Numbered from the stretch's first letter, positions 1-8,975 are shown. The stretch: 64,000 bases of DNA from Rhodococcus ruber (GCF_027270735.1 NZ_JAPWIJ010000006.1:62001-126000); one strand, 5' to 3'. The notes: generated by a model from the letters alone, not told the origin. Made by a program: numbers and translations.

Positions 1-379
1 ACGGGGTGTTGCGCACCACCGCGAACGCAGTAAGAACAACGATCAGGACGATCACTGTCGGACGGTCGAATCGAGGGCGCGGCAGCGGACGGCCGGTCCA
101 GCGCGCTCGAAGCCACAACGCCCACACCGCGACCGCAACGATCGCAAGGACAACCGCAACGACATTGCTCGACGCGGCCGCCACGATGTCTCCGCGGCTG
201 AGGTCGCCGAGAGCGCGGGTGGCTCCGCACCCGGGGCACCACAATCCGGTCAGCGCGTGGAAGGGGCAGGGAAGATAGGTCGAGGTTCGCGGGTCGCGCA
301 CGTGCAGGAGCACTGCCCCACCGACCGCTGCTGCCGCCACCCCCAAGGGTGCGGCGGTGCTGCGGGTCCGGGTTGCCAT
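1..379 (-). CDS. DUF2752 family membrane protein (3' part cut by window edge)
   Basis: This reading frame is open from an ATG at 379 to the left edge, so the C-terminus is missing. About 126 residues are visible. After an N-terminal hydrophobic stretch comes the DUF2752 signature CPFHALTGLWCPGCGATRAL (residues about 38-57), with its Cys/Gly-rich CPxxxLTGxxCPGCGxTRA core, then an amphipathic turn and a second hydrophobic helix. The family consists of small membrane proteins of unknown function. It is the last visible gene of a minus-strand run (FUSC, HEAT, MerR-HEAT, cupredoxin), 13 bp after the cupredoxin stop, so co-transcription is likely. Confidence 0.85.
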   Translation of the reverse strand, partial: MATRTRSTAAPLGVAAAAVGGAVLLHVRDPRTSTYLPCPFHALTGLWCPGCGATRALGDLSRGDIVAAASSNVVAVVLAIVAVAVWALWLRARWTGRPLPRPRFDRPTVIVLIVVLTAFAVVRNTP

Positions 380-392
380 GGCTACCAGTTCA

Positions 393-734
393 TCACGGTT
401 CGACGATGATCGTCGCGGTCATGTCCGGATGCGGCGTGCAGTGATACGTGAAGGTGCCCGCGGTGTCGAAGGTGTGGGTGAACTGGCCGGTCTCCATGAG
501 CTGACTGCGAAACGAGTTGTCGTCGGCGACAACGTTGTGTGCCATGCCTTTGTCCGCGAACACCCACGTGACGGTCTCTCCCACGGAGATCGTCAGTGTC
601 TTCGGCGAGTACATCCGGTCGGCGACGGTCACCTGGTTCTGGGCGACCGGTTCGGCGGGTGCGGCCGGGGTGGTTGCGGTGGAGCAGGCAGTCAACGTGA
701 TCAGCAGTGCCGCGAACAATCCGAATGCCTTCAT
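393..734 (-). CDS. Secreted cupredoxin-domain (plastocyanin-like) lipoprotein
   Basis: 113 residues starting at ATG 734. The N-terminus MKAFGLFAALLITLTACS is a lipoprotein signal with lipobox LTAC. The rest is a single cupredoxin fold. A first His lies in KGMAHNVV, and the C-terminal copper loop is YHCTPHPDM (Cys, His and Met ligands visible). It should bind one type-1 copper outside the membrane and carry electrons or handle copper; the partner is not shown. It lies 23 bp after the MerR-HEAT gene and 13 bp before the DUF2752 gene on the same strand. A much longer upstream extension of this frame is open but antisense-like and lacks a signal peptide, so the lipoprotein start is preferred. Confidence 0.9.
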   Translation of the reverse strand: MKAFGLFAALLITLTACSTATTPAAPAEPVAQNQVTVADRMYSPKTLTISVGETVTWVFADKGMAHNVVADDNSFRSQLMETGQFTHTFDTAGTFTYHCTPHPDMTATIIVEP

Positions 735-757
735 GACCTCGACGGTACCGAAACGGC

Positions 758-1732
758 TCACTCCCTCCGGCCGAGGATGTACTCGGCCGTCAGCGCAACC
801 GATCGGTCGGAGTCTCGGTTCAAGCGCTGCAGCGCCTGCACGGCCGCCGGGCCCGGAATGCTCGCCAGGGCTTGCGTCACTCGCAGTCTCACAGCGACAT
901 CGTCGAGCCCGTCCATCAGAGCCGCCACTGTGGAGGAGTCCGATCCCAGCAGTCCGAGAGCGTCTGCGGCATCCACATCGTTCGTTCCGTCGTGGACCAT
1001 CTCGATCAGCGTCGGAACGGCGTCGGTGACCCCTCTGGCCGCCAGTTCCAGTGCAGCGACGCGCCTGATCTGCGCGTCGTCGTGGACCAGCGCCTCGCGC
1101 AACACGTCGGTGGCGTCGGGGTGGTCGATCTCGACGACGGTCTCGACGGCGCGGCGGCGCACATCGGGGTCCGGTGAGTGCAGGCCCTGCCGCAGCGGCG
1201 CGACCGCGAGGCCACCGGACTGCGCGAGGGCCCACCGAAGTGCGCCGGCCACGTTGGTTGCGGGTTCGCGCAGTACTGCCTCGGCCAGGGCCTCCGCCGG
1301 TACGGTCCGATCACCGACCGATGCCAACGCTGCCGACTGCCGTTTTCCGGCACTCACCGAGTCCAGGTCGCCGAGCATCGCCACGGTGCCGAGCACGTCG
1401 TCCCAGTCGTCGGGACGGGCGCTGCCGACGCGACGCAGCCGGGTGAGCAATTCGGTATCTCGCGCGATGCGTTCTTCGGCTCGGGCCGCGAGCTCGTCTA
1501 CGAGTCCCGAGGCCGCGAAACTCGGATCGTCCAGCGCGCGCCCGACGTCGTGCAACGACAGACCGAGCGAACGTAGGGATTCGACGTGGAACAGGCGCCG
1601 AACGTCCTCCGGGGAGTATTCGCGGTAGCCGGTACTGCTCCGCGAGGTCGGCTGCACCAGCCCGAGTCGGTCGTAGTGCCGCAGCATGCGCGCGCTCACC
1701 CCGGACCGTCGCGCCACTTCTCCGATCAACAT
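758..1732 (-). CDS. MerR-type regulator fused to HEAT repeats
   Basis: 324 residues. Residues 1-70 are a MerR winged helix (LIGEVARRSGVSARMLRHYD, then LVQPTSRSSTGYREYSPEDV), followed by a short dimerisation coiled coil to about 110. From about 140 to the end there are degenerate HEAT/PBS-lyase-like repeats (for example DPDVRRRAVETVVEIDHPDA and DAQIRRVAALELAARGV) instead of a small ligand pocket. The HEAT part would give a protein-binding scaffold rather than a metal or drug sensor; that is inference. The next gene upstream in the same direction is a stand-alone HEAT protein ending 9 bp before this start, so the two probably act together. Confidence 0.88.
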   Translation of the reverse strand: MLIGEVARRSGVSARMLRHYDRLGLVQPTSRSSTGYREYSPEDVRRLFHVESLRSLGLSLHDVGRALDDPSFAASGLVDELAARAEERIARDTELLTRLRRVGSARPDDWDDVLGTVAMLGDLDSVSAGKRQSAALASVGDRTVPAEALAEAVLREPATNVAGALRWALAQSGGLAVAPLRQGLHSPDPDVRRRAVETVVEIDHPDATDVLREALVHDDAQIRRVAALELAARGVTDAVPTLIEMVHDGTNDVDAADALGLLGSDSSTVAALMDGLDDVAVRLRVTQALASIPGPAAVQALQRLNRDSDRSVALTAEYILGRRE

Positions 1733-1741
1733 CGTCCTATC

Positions 1742-2386
1742 TCACCCCGCCGTGTCGACTACGCCAAGGGCATCGACGCGTGTGGCCTCGAACACCGCGA
1801 ACCCGGCATCCGGGTCTCGGAGCAGCGCCTCGGTGGCCAGAGCATGGCCACGAACGACATCATCGTTGCTCGACGCGGCGAGCTGCAGCATCGGCTCGAT
1901 CACCGATCCGAGCGCAACCAGCGCGCGGCTGAGACTGCGCTGCACCTCGAACCCACCTCGCCCGAGTTGCGTGCTCAGCATCCCGGCCAGCTGCCCTTCG
2001 CTTCCGGTCGGTACCAGAACCACCGCGGCTCGCCACGCGCTACGCGCCACCTCGTCGTCGGGGTCGGAGATCAACGGTTCGGTGATGAGCTGCCACGCCG
2101 CCCGATCTTTGATCTTGGACAACGTGTGCAACGCCTGGCTGCGAGCCTGCGCCCCGCCGGATCGCACTTCCTCGATCAAACGAGGAACCGTCGACGACGC
2201 AGGAAGCCGAATCAGCGCCCACGTCAACATCTCTCGCACCTGAAAATCCGGTTCGACGGCGCACCGCTGCAGCAGTGCGTCGAGGAACTGCAGATCCGGT
2301 GTCGTACCGATATCGAGCGCGGCCCGAAGCCGGGTCGACGGATTGCTGTGTTGGAGTGCCCCATTTACCGAATTCATCGAGTTCAT
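1742..2386 (-). CDS. HEAT-repeat protein
   Basis: About 214 residues, almost entirely alpha-helical HEAT repeats (for example VREMLTWALIRLPASSTVPR and AQARSQALHTLSKIKDRAAW). There is no catalytic motif and no membrane segment. ATG 2386 is preferred; in-frame alternatives are GTG 2410 and ATG 2377. It sits between the FUSC gene (stop at 2421) and the MerR-HEAT regulator (start at 1732). The closely similar repeat style of the two HEAT genes suggests that this protein is a partner or modulator of the fused regulator. The function is unknown. Confidence 0.8.
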   Translation of the reverse strand: MNSMNSVNGALQHSNPSTRLRAALDIGTTPDLQFLDALLQRCAVEPDFQVREMLTWALIRLPASSTVPRLIEEVRSGGAQARSQALHTLSKIKDRAAWQLITEPLISDPDDEVARSAWRAAVVLVPTGSEGQLAGMLSTQLGRGGFEVQRSLSRALVALGSVIEPMLQLAASSNDDVVRGHALATEALLRDPDAGFAVFEATRVDALGVVDTAG

Positions 2387-2420
2387 GCAGCCCAGCCAAG
2401 ACCTTGTCACCGTGCCAAGG

Positions 2421-4478
2421 TCAACTCCGACTCAGCACGTCCGCGAGAGTTCGGTTCATCGTGTTCAACGCGCGCACCGCACCCCGCAGTGGACCGGGTG
2501 CGTTGGTGGAGGTGAGCATGACATCCAGGACAGTCGTCTCGGTGACCTTCTCAGGCGGCTCGACGTGCTTGCCCGCTGCGGCCGCCTCGACGTGGCGTAC
2601 GGTCTCGCGCACCAGAGCCGCGGCGTCGCGCAGAGCCCGGGCCGTGTCGTCCGACGGGGCCGTCTGCGTATCGGCGCGAGAGGCCAACACGCCCGCTCGG
2701 GCCAACGCATGGGCAGATCGGCTACTGACGGCCAACACTCGCAGCAGTCGTTTCGCGCCTCGCCTGCTGCGGGTCGTCGGCCCCAGTACGAGTGGCTTTC
2801 CGGCCGTCACGACGTCCTTCAACGCGTTGTCGAGCGTGCGCGTCGACGCCACCAGGTCGGTCTCTCCTCCCGGTGCCACAACCGATTCGACACTGGCCTC
2901 GATCAACGCGTCCAACTGTTCGAGGTAGGTATCGACCTTGTCCACCATCGTCTTTCGAGTTCCGGTCGAGAAGATGAAGTACGCGGAGACGATACCGACC
3001 ACGCCGCCGACGGCGGTCTCGGTGATACGTAGCTCGAGCACCTCGATACTGAACGTGCCCAGCAGCCCGTAGAGCATCGCGAGCAGAATGGTGACGAAGA
3101 ACGAGAGCAACGCGTACGCCACGGTCACCAGGTAGAACGCGAAGAAGACGCAGACGACGATCAACACCAACTGCAGGGGTTGATTGTTGCCCACCAGTGC
3201 GGCGATCACCACACCGGCCAGTACGCCTGCGATGGTTCCGAGGACGCGTTGGCCTGCGCGCGTAAGGATCTCGCCCCGAGTCGACGCCCCGGTGAACACC
3301 AGGAACGCCGTCAGCACCGCCCAGTACCAGCGGTCGGGCGAGACCAGTTCACCCAGCACGGTCGCCGCGCTGGTGGCCACGGCCACCTGAATCGCAGCCT
3401 TGGTGCTGGGGTTCAGTCCGCTCGGCTCATCCTTGGTCGCGGGCTCGGCCGATTCGGTCTCGGGGCTCGCAGCAACCGAGACTGCGTTGGTGGTGATGTG
3501 ATGAATAGCGATGTGCGCCTGCACGGCTCGCTGCGCGGAGACCGTAGCAATGCCTGCGGGGGTCGACGGGTCGGCCCGCTCGGCGGCCGTTGCGGCCAAC
3601 CGACGAGCGGCCCGAAGCTGTTCCGAGGACGGCGTGTTCTGCAGGACCGACCCGAGAGCCGTTGTTGCCTGTCCCAGCACCTTCGGCCATGGCTTGGCCG
3701 GATCGAGAGCCCAGAGAGAGCTGACGAGTTGTTCGGTTGCGATCTGCGCGTCGAACACGCGGAGCGACAAATCGGTGCTGGTAACGCTGAGCAGCTGACC
3801 GGCGTCGTGTCGGTCGAGCCAGTCGTCGATCATCAGCGCGGTGTTGCCGAGCCGGTCGAGTCTGCGGCGCAACAGGTTCAAGTCACGGTCTTCCTGCCTC
3901 GACGCCGCCTCGAGCACCGATACCGATACCGCCCGCATGGCGAACAGCAACCGACGGACTTCCACGATCGGCCGATCCGGGAAGATCACCGCGCGCACGA
4001 ACAGCGCGATCGCCACACCGCCGAGGATCGCCGCGATGAGCGTCGGCAGCTGCCCCGGGGTCGCGCGCAGAAACAGTGCGAAGAAGTACGAGATGAACGC
4101 CACCATGCCCAGGGCGGTGCCGCGAGGACCGAATCTGCGGACCCATACGGCCGCGAACAACACCACGATGAAGCCGACGTCGGCCACCTTGCCGAGCTCG
4201 GAGAGCAACGACGCCAACGTCACTGCCGCCGAGGCCGGCAGCGCCATCAGTGCGGTGGTGATCAGCCGACTGTGCTGGTCTTTGTCCTTCACTGCCGCCG
4301 ATGCCTGCATCGCCACCACGGTTCCGAGCATCGCGACCGTCACCGGCTGACCGATGGCGCGCGTAATCAGCAACAGAATCACCATCGCCAGCAGCACCGT
4401 CGACGTCGTCGCCGACGCACTGCGCAGCCGTACCTGTCCCGGATCCGAGGCATCGAGGATTCGGGCGAGGCGGTTCAT
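2421..4478 (-). CDS. FUSC-family (aromatic acid exporter type) membrane protein
   Basis: 685 residues from ATG 4478. Two blocks of clustered hydrophobic helices (about 20-180 and about 355-500) are separated and followed by long soluble alpha-helical regions, the duplicated layout of FUSC/YccS/AaeB-like proteins. The second block carries the typical FUSC stretch SPDRWYWAVLTAFLVFTGAS and RVLGTIAGVLAGV. The family is associated with efflux of aromatic acids or envelope-stress functions; the substrate here is not visible. The gene starts 14 bp downstream of the GAF regulator stop and leads the HEAT, MerR-HEAT and cupredoxin run. A longer open frame upstream to 5048 overlaps the regulator and is rejected as a start. 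Confidence 0.9.
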   Translation of the reverse strand: MNRLARILDASDPGQVRLRSASATTSTVLLAMVILLLITRAIGQPVTVAMLGTVVAMQASAAVKDKDQHSRLITTALMALPASAAVTLASLLSELGKVADVGFIVVLFAAVWVRRFGPRGTALGMVAFISYFFALFLRATPGQLPTLIAAILGGVAIALFVRAVIFPDRPIVEVRRLLFAMRAVSVSVLEAASRQEDRDLNLLRRRLDRLGNTALMIDDWLDRHDAGQLLSVTSTDLSLRVFDAQIATEQLVSSLWALDPAKPWPKVLGQATTALGSVLQNTPSSEQLRAARRLAATAAERADPSTPAGIATVSAQRAVQAHIAIHHITTNAVSVAASPETESAEPATKDEPSGLNPSTKAAIQVAVATSAATVLGELVSPDRWYWAVLTAFLVFTGASTRGEILTRAGQRVLGTIAGVLAGVVIAALVGNNQPLQLVLIVVCVFFAFYLVTVAYALLSFFVTILLAMLYGLLGTFSIEVLELRITETAVGGVVGIVSAYFIFSTGTRKTMVDKVDTYLEQLDALIEASVESVVAPGGETDLVASTRTLDNALKDVVTAGKPLVLGPTTRSRRGAKRLLRVLAVSSRSAHALARAGVLASRADTQTAPSDDTARALRDAAALVRETVRHVEAAAAGKHVEPPEKVTETTVLDVMLTSTNAPGPLRGAVRALNTMNRTLADVLSRS

Positions 4479-4492
4479 TCCTCGATTCTGCG

Positions 4493-5806
4493 CTACAGCT
4501 TCACGTCGTGCTCGAAGTGCCGGGCCACGCAGATCGCCGGTGCCGACGAATGCGGCAGCAAACGGCTCGGGTCCGACGGCATGAGCAGCTCCACCGTCGA
4601 CGACTCGTCCAGTCGGTACGGCTGTGTGGAGACGATGCCGGCGAGGTGCTTGCGCAGCCGCGACATCTCGGCGCGCACGGTGATCGCGCGGCCGGCGTCG
4701 CCGAACAGATCTGCGGCCATCTGGGCGGCCGTTCGTCCGTGCCGATGCGTGGCGAGAAGGAACAGAATCTCGGCGTGCCGGGGAGTCGGCTCGTGAGTCC
4801 ACTCCCCCACTTCGCTGCGCACCTCGACGCGCGGCTTCTGTGAATTGCGCAGGTCGATGCGGATTCTTGTCGATCCGACATCGGCGACGCCGGAATCCTT
4901 TGTGCTGGTCGGCAGCACCAGCCATCCACCGGGCAGGGGTTCGAAGTCGCACACACCGAGCGTCGGCAGCCAGAAGCGACCGGTCGCCAGGTCCTCGGGA
5001 AGCAGGATGCGATTGCGCAGTGCCACCGATTCGACGGCCGCGACCCACCCGTTCGCGTCGACTGCCAGTGCCGGCGAACGCAGCCGCGCGAGCATCGGTG
5101 CGGCCACCGAACGCAATCGATCGAGGGTGGACCGATGAATCTCGCGCAGTTGGGATTCGGCCAACCGTGCGACTGCGTCGACCAGCGCAATGGTGGTGGG
5201 GTGGACAGTCTTGGCCGGCCCGCTGACGTCGATGGCTCCCAGCACCTGGCCGGTTCGCGGATCACGGATCGGCGCTCCGGCACACGTCCACGAATGATGG
5301 CTGCGCACATAGTGTTCGGCCGAGAAGATCTGGACCGCGCGGCCTGAGACGAGTGCAGTTCCGATGGCGTTCGTGCCCACCGAATCCTCCGCCCAGTTGG
5401 CCCCCTCGACGAATCCGAGGTTGTCGGCCCGGTCGAGGACGGCCGTCGATCCGCTGCGCCACAGCACGCGGCCGTGCCGATCGGCGACGACGAGGATGTT
5501 GTCGCCGTCCTGCACCACCGATTCCAGGCCGCGAGCCAGATCGTCCAGGATGTCGAACAAACCCGATTCCCGACGCGTGAGCTCGAGGTCGGAGACGTCC
5601 ATCTGCGTCTCGGCGGGGTTGCCCAGCTCGGGGTCGATGCCCAGGGTCTGCAACCGCCGCCACGAGTCACCGATGACCTCACGGGGACGCGCAGGCGACT
5701 TGCCGCCGGTCATGGTCGCGTCGTACACGGCAGTGAGAATCTGCGCGTAGCGGCGCGGGTCTTCGCCGGCCGCCAGCGCAGGTTCGGGACCTGTCGACTG
5801 CGTCAT
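4493..5806 (-). CDS. GAF-domain transcriptional activator (AcoR/MimR-like, without AAA+ domain)
   Basis: 437 residues from ATG 5806; a TTG at 5815 is also in frame. The N-terminal half resembles the sensor part of AcoR-type activators: a helical region with SWRRLQTLGIDPE, then a GAF domain with GANWAEDSVGTNAIGTAL and HYVRSHHSWTCAGAPIRDP. There is no AAA+ ATPase module. The C-terminus (about 345-400, TPRHAEILFLLATHRHGRTA to MSRLRKHL) looks like a winged helix. Family members sense alcohols, ketones or acetoin and activate their dehydrogenase or monooxygenase genes. The two genes immediately upstream encode acetoin and butanediol dehydrogenases, which fits that role. A CRP-like box lies 11 bp before the start. 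Confidence 0.87.
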   Translation of the reverse strand: MTQSTGPEPALAAGEDPRRYAQILTAVYDATMTGGKSPARPREVIGDSWRRLQTLGIDPELGNPAETQMDVSDLELTRRESGLFDILDDLARGLESVVQDGDNILVVADRHGRVLWRSGSTAVLDRADNLGFVEGANWAEDSVGTNAIGTALVSGRAVQIFSAEHYVRSHHSWTCAGAPIRDPRTGQVLGAIDVSGPAKTVHPTTIALVDAVARLAESQLREIHRSTLDRLRSVAAPMLARLRSPALAVDANGWVAAVESVALRNRILLPEDLATGRFWLPTLGVCDFEPLPGGWLVLPTSTKDSGVADVGSTRIRIDLRNSQKPRVEVRSEVGEWTHEPTPRHAEILFLLATHRHGRTAAQMAADLFGDAGRAITVRAEMSRLRKHLAGIVSTQPYRLDESSTVELLMPSDPSRLLPHSSAPAICVARHFEHDVKL

Positions 5807-5816
5807 CGTTGTCAAT

Positions 5817-5832
5817 TGTGCTCCAGCTCACA
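5817..5832. promoter_or_regulatory. CRP/GlxR-like box upstream of the GAF regulator
   Basis: The sequence TGTGCTCCAGCTCACA has TGTG and CACA arms around 8 bp. It closely matches the reverse complement of the box at 7714 (TGTGCTCCGGGTCACA). It lies between the acetoin reductase stop and the regulator start, where it could serve an internal promoter. Confidence 0.5.
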
Positions 5833-5850
5833 GATCGGTATCAACGGGGG

Positions 5851-6618
5851 CTACCGATAGACCAGGCCACCGTCGATCAACGGTGCCTGGCCCGTCATGT
5901 AATCCGAGTCGGGTCCGGCGAGATACGAGACGAACGCCGCTACGTCCTCGGGCGTCTGCGCCCGACCGAGAGCGATACCGCCGACGAACTTGTCGTAGGT
6001 TTCGCCCTCCGCGGCACCGGTCAGCTCTGCGAATCGTTTGTCGATGGTCACCCACATGTCGGTGCCGACAACACCGGGGCAGTACGCGTTGACGGTGATG
6101 CCGTCCGAGGCGTACTCCTTGGCCGCAGCCTGGGTCAATGCCCGGACTGCGAATTTCGTTGCGCTGTAGACCCCGAGCATCGCGAATCCGTCGTGACCCG
6201 CGATGGACGACGCGTTGATGATCTTGCCCTTCTGGCCCAGAGCCTTGAATGTCGCTGCGGCAGCTTGGATTCCCCACAGCACACCGTCGACGTTGACGGC
6301 CCAGATCTTCTTCGTGTCTTCGGGTCGAACATCGTCGATAGGGGCCACCTGGGCGATGCCGGCATTGTTGACGATGACGTCGAAGCCGCCGAGCGCGCTG
6401 TGCGCGTGGTCGACGGCTGCGAACACCTGGTCGCGATCACTGACGTCGGCCACGAATGTCGTTGCCTTCGAGCCTGTTCGACGCACCTCGTCGGCGACGC
6501 CGGCAATCTTGTCCTCGCCCAGGTCGACCAAGGCGATGTCGTGACCGTCGGATGCCAACCGCAACGCGATCGCCCGTCCGATGCCCTGACCGGCTCCCGT
6601 CACCAACACGGCGCTCAT
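5851..6618 (-). CDS. butA: Acetoin (diacetyl) reductase, SDR family
   Basis: 255 residues. It is a classical short-chain dehydrogenase: [10 protein letters not shown] cofactor loop at the N-terminus, NNAG, Ser in [14 protein letters not shown] as the catalytic Tyr-Lys pair, and the PG..TDMW region. Overall it resembles BudC/ButA meso-2,3-butanediol dehydrogenase ([31 protein letters not shown]). Expected reaction: NADH-dependent interconversion of diacetyl, acetoin and 2,3-butanediol. The start ATG 6618 overlaps the stop of the zinc butanediol dehydrogenase by 4 bp (ATGA), indicating translational coupling. The exact substrate is inferred from the family and the neighbour. Confidence 0.88.
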   Translation of the reverse strand: MSAVLVTGAGQGIGRAIALRLASDGHDIALVDLGEDKIAGVADEVRRTGSKATTFVADVSDRDQVFAAVDHAHSALGGFDVIVNNAGIAQVAPIDDVRPEDTKKIWAVNVDGVLWGIQAAAATFKALGQKGKIINASSIAGHDGFAMLGVYSATKFAVRALTQAAAKEYASDGITVNAYCPGVVGTDMWVTIDKRFAELTGAAEGETYDKFVGGIALGRAQTPEDVAAFVSYLAGPDSDYMTGQAPLIDGGLVYR

Positions 6619-7673
6619 GCGGGTGCACCCGTCGAGGGGTCGACCAGAACTTTCATCTTCGTGCCTGCGTGCAGCGCCTCGAATCCGTCGTCGATGACGC
6701 CGTCGAGCGCGATCTTGTCCACCCAGCCGGTCGTGTCGTAGTGGCCCTTGCTCATCAGATCGATGACGGCCTCGTAGTCGGCGGAGGTGTAGCAGAGCGA
6801 GCCCTGGATGCGGGATTCGTTCATCACCAACTTCTGCAGCGGTGTGGTCAGGGGTTTCTCGTAGATCGCGACGCTGACGAGGGGCTTGCGAGCGCCGATG
6901 CAGCCCAGCGCGGTCTCCACGGCAGGTTGCACACCGGCCGCGTCGTAGATGGCGTCGGCACCCTTGCCGTCGGTGAGGTCTGCGATGTAGGCCGGGATGT
7001 CGAGGGCCGTCGGATCGAGGGTTCTGGCTCCGAGGGCCTCGATCGATGCTCGACGCGTCGGCGACGGTTCGACGACGTAGACGTTGTCGAGTCCTTTGCC
7101 GCGCAGCGCGAACCACAGTCCGATGCCGATCGGTCCTGCTCCGAACACCATAGCGGTGTCGTCGGGCTTCGGATCTCCCAGCGTTGCAGCGTGATAGGCG
7201 ACCGACATCGGTTCGACGAGGGCACCGAGTTCGAGAGAGACGTTGTCGGGCAAGGCGTGAATCATGTCGGTGGGCACCACGGTGTATTCGGCCATTCCGC
7301 CGTCGGACATCAGTCCGTGGAAGCCGATCTGCGCACAGATGTTGTAATTGCCCGCCCGGCACGGCCCGCACTGGCCGCAGCGGTAGAGCGGCTCGATGGC
7401 CACGCGGTCGCCCACTTTCACGCCGATTACACCCGAGCCGAGTTCGGTGACCGTTCCCGAGAACTCGTGTCCGAGCACGAGCGGCATTTCCTGACCGGTC
7501 AGAGGATGCGGCGAGGTGGGGATGAAGATGGGGCCGGCGTAGTACTCGTGCAGGTCGGTTCCGCAGATTCCGTTGAACCCGATCTTGATCTTGACCTGCC
7601 CTTCACCGGGGTGGGGCTCGGGGACGTCGGTGATCTCCACCTTGTTGGGTCCGTAATACACAGCTGCGCGCAT
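6615..7673 (-). CDS. (R,R)-2,3-butanediol dehydrogenase, zinc-dependent MDR family
   Basis: 352 residues, the usual length of zinc medium-chain alcohol dehydrogenases. Visible features are the catalytic zinc site ([10 protein letters not shown] and GHEFSG), the structural zinc cysteines ([15 protein letters not shown]) and the Rossmann motif [21 protein letters not shown] with [18 protein letters not shown] is typical of the butanediol dehydrogenase subgroup (BdhA/ButB). It would oxidise 2,3-butanediol to acetoin with NAD. It is first in a minus-strand operon with acetoin reductase and the GAF activator. The 181-bp divergent region upstream carries the nested TTGC/GCAA operator and two CRP-like boxes. 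Confidence 0.92.
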   Translation of the reverse strand: MRAAVYYGPNKVEITDVPEPHPGEGQVKIKIGFNGICGTDLHEYYAGPIFIPTSPHPLTGQEMPLVLGHEFSGTVTELGSGVIGVKVGDRVAIEPLYRCGQCGPCRAGNYNICAQIGFHGLMSDGGMAEYTVVPTDMIHALPDNVSLELGALVEPMSVAYHAATLGDPKPDDTAMVFGAGPIGIGLWFALRGKGLDNVYVVEPSPTRRASIEALGARTLDPTALDIPAYIADLTDGKGADAIYDAAGVQPAVETALGCIGARKPLVSVAIYEKPLTTPLQKLVMNESRIQGSLCYTSADYEAVIDLMSKGHYDTTGWVDKIALDGVIDDGFEALHAGTKMKVLVDPSTGAPA

Positions 7674-7713
7674 CGGTCTTCACTCCTGACTGGATTGGAT
7701 GCACACAGGTTTA

Positions 7714-7729
7714 TGTGACCCGGAGCACA
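7714..7729. promoter_or_regulatory. CRP/GlxR-like box in the bdh / membrane-protein intergenic region
   Basis: The sequence TGTGACCCGGAGCACA has 4-bp TGTG/CACA arms with 8 bp between, close to the CRP-family consensus TGTGA-N6-TCACA. It lies 40 bp before the butanediol dehydrogenase start. Near-copies occur at 5817, 7799 and 9017. Confidence 0.5.
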
Positions 7730-7735
7730 ACCGCC

Positions 7736-7788
7736 AGGGTTGCATCGCGTTGCACTGCTCCCGACTCGCTGCAACCTCTCGCAACCCT
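7736..7788. promoter_or_regulatory. Nested inverted-repeat operator between divergent genes
   Basis: Two half-elements face each other. The left is AGGGTTGC (7736-7743), 5 bp, then GTTGCA (7749-7754). The right is TGCAAC (7770-7775), 5 bp, then GCAACCCT (7781-7788). Outer and inner arms are both perfectly complementary and the spacing is symmetric. Within each half the TTGC/GCAA units recur every 10 bp, one helical turn. A single half-element recurs at 8976 before the flavin monooxygenase. This is the likely binding site of the GAF activator encoded at 4493-5806 (inference). Confidence 0.65.
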
Positions 7789-7798
7789 GACGGTCCCA

Positions 7799-7814
7799 TG
7801 TGATTCAGCTCATA
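7799..7814. promoter_or_regulatory. Imperfect CRP-like box before the membrane-protein gene
   Basis: The sequence TGTGATTCAGCTCATA shares TGTG..CAGCTCA with the box at 5817. One arm base deviates (CATA for CACA). It lies 40 bp before the start at 7855. Confidence 0.35.
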
Positions 7815-7854
7815 GTGACGGCGTCACCTTCACCTCGATCGAAACGAGCAGCAC

Positions 7855-8970
7855 ATGACCGCAACTGCAGACCGCCCACTGAGCAAGCCGAAAATCACTC
7901 CACCACAGGGCAACTGGCTCCTGTTCGGAGTCGCCAACCTCGCCGTCGTGGCGGCCGTGTCGCTTGCGACGTGGTATCTGATGGCAGACCCCACCACCAG
8001 CCCGTGGAACTTCTATCCCCTTCCGTTCAACGCCGCGCTGTTCTGGGCGATTCTCTTCATCGTGTTCATCGGATTCGATTGTGAGTTCGTGGGATTCGAC
8101 TCTCTGAAGCAACCGATGCGCGGGCTCGCGATCCTGACCTCGACGGCGGTGTTCGCCGTTACCGTCACCTGGATCCTCGGCAGCGGCCTCGGTGCGCTGT
8201 ATCCGGATTTCGCCGGCACTCGGGAGGGCGGACTGGGCTACTTCGCCGGAGCGCTGTTCGTGCTGTTCGGATTCGGAACCTGGGTCATGGTGGTCCTCAA
8301 CTGGCAGCACTGGCCGTGGACCGTGCTGCGCATGAAGCAACCGCTGATCGGGCTGTGCGAGATCGCGTTCGTCGCCGTACCGACTCTCGCGTTGTACTTC
8401 GTATTCGGTCTGCCCTCGGTCTCGCTCTCGGCCACCGATCCGTTGATGTCCGTCGACACCGCACTGGGCTGGTTCTACTCGATCGTGGTCTCGGTCATCC
8501 TCACTGGCCAGACCCTCGACAACTGGCCGTGGAAATTGGCCGGAGGCGGCGGACGGACCGCTCTGGCAGCCACCGTCGGCAACACGGTTCTCGGCACCGC
8601 TATCTACTTCCTGATGGTCCCGCTGGCGAAGTTCCTGGTCGGCTCCGACGCCACCGCCGAGCTCGGCTCCGTCATCGACCAATTCCCGGCGCAGATCGGC
8701 GTCTGTTGGGCGTTCTGGATGATTTTCTGGGCCAACGGTTTCGGTAATCGCTTCCCCGCGGCGGGGCGCGCACTACTGACCTTTGCCTTGGCGATCGGCA
8801 CGTTCCTGGCCTACTACTTCGTCGTTGCGGAGCACGTCCTGCACGAGCCCGTCGTGGCGGCAGGTATCTCCGGGAACGCGCTGGGGTTCATCGACTGGCT
8901 GGTGCTCTGGACGCTGATCTACGTCGTCGGATTCCAGTCGTTGGGGTTGAAGAAGCTCTCGCCGGCATGA
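7855..8970 (+). CDS. Polytopic membrane protein of unknown function, alcohol/ketone locus
   Basis: 371 residues with about ten hydrophobic segments, starting after a 25-residue soluble N-terminus. Aromatic, Gly-containing loops (NWQHWPW, DNWPWKLAGGGG, FGNRFP) recur between helices. I do not recognise a transporter family with certainty. It is transcribed divergently from the butanediol dehydrogenase operon under the nested operator at 7736-7788. It is followed by the flavin monooxygenase, which carries a half-copy of that operator. The context suggests uptake, or a membrane component, for the substrate handled by these enzymes, but nothing in the sequence proves it. Confidence 0.82.
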   Translation: MTATADRPLSKPKITPPQGNWLLFGVANLAVVAAVSLATWYLMADPTTSPWNFYPLPFNAALFWAILFIVFIGFDCEFVGFDSLKQPMRGLAILTSTAVFAVTVTWILGSGLGALYPDFAGTREGGLGYFAGALFVLFGFGTWVMVVLNWQHWPWTVLRMKQPLIGLCEIAFVAVPTLALYFVFGLPSVSLSATDPLMSVDTALGWFYSIVVSVILTGQTLDNWPWKLAGGGGRTALAATVGNTVLGTAIYFLMVPLAKFLVGSDATAELGSVIDQFPAQIGVCWAFWMIFWANGFGNRFPAAGRALLTFALAIGTFLAYYFVVAEHVLHEPVVAAGISGNALGFIDWLVLWTLIYVVGFQSLGLKKLSPA

Positions 8971-8975
8971 GCCGC

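Noticed and set aside
3180-4796. Plus-strand open frame of 538 codons opposite the FUSC gene
   Set aside because: Arg/Gln/His-rich translation without domains, antisense to a gene with clear membrane helices; typical of high-GC antisense frames.
2421-5048. Longer start of the FUSC frame
   Set aside because: The extension overlaps the GAF regulator by more than 500 bp and is Arg-rich; the ATG at 4478 fits FUSC proteins.
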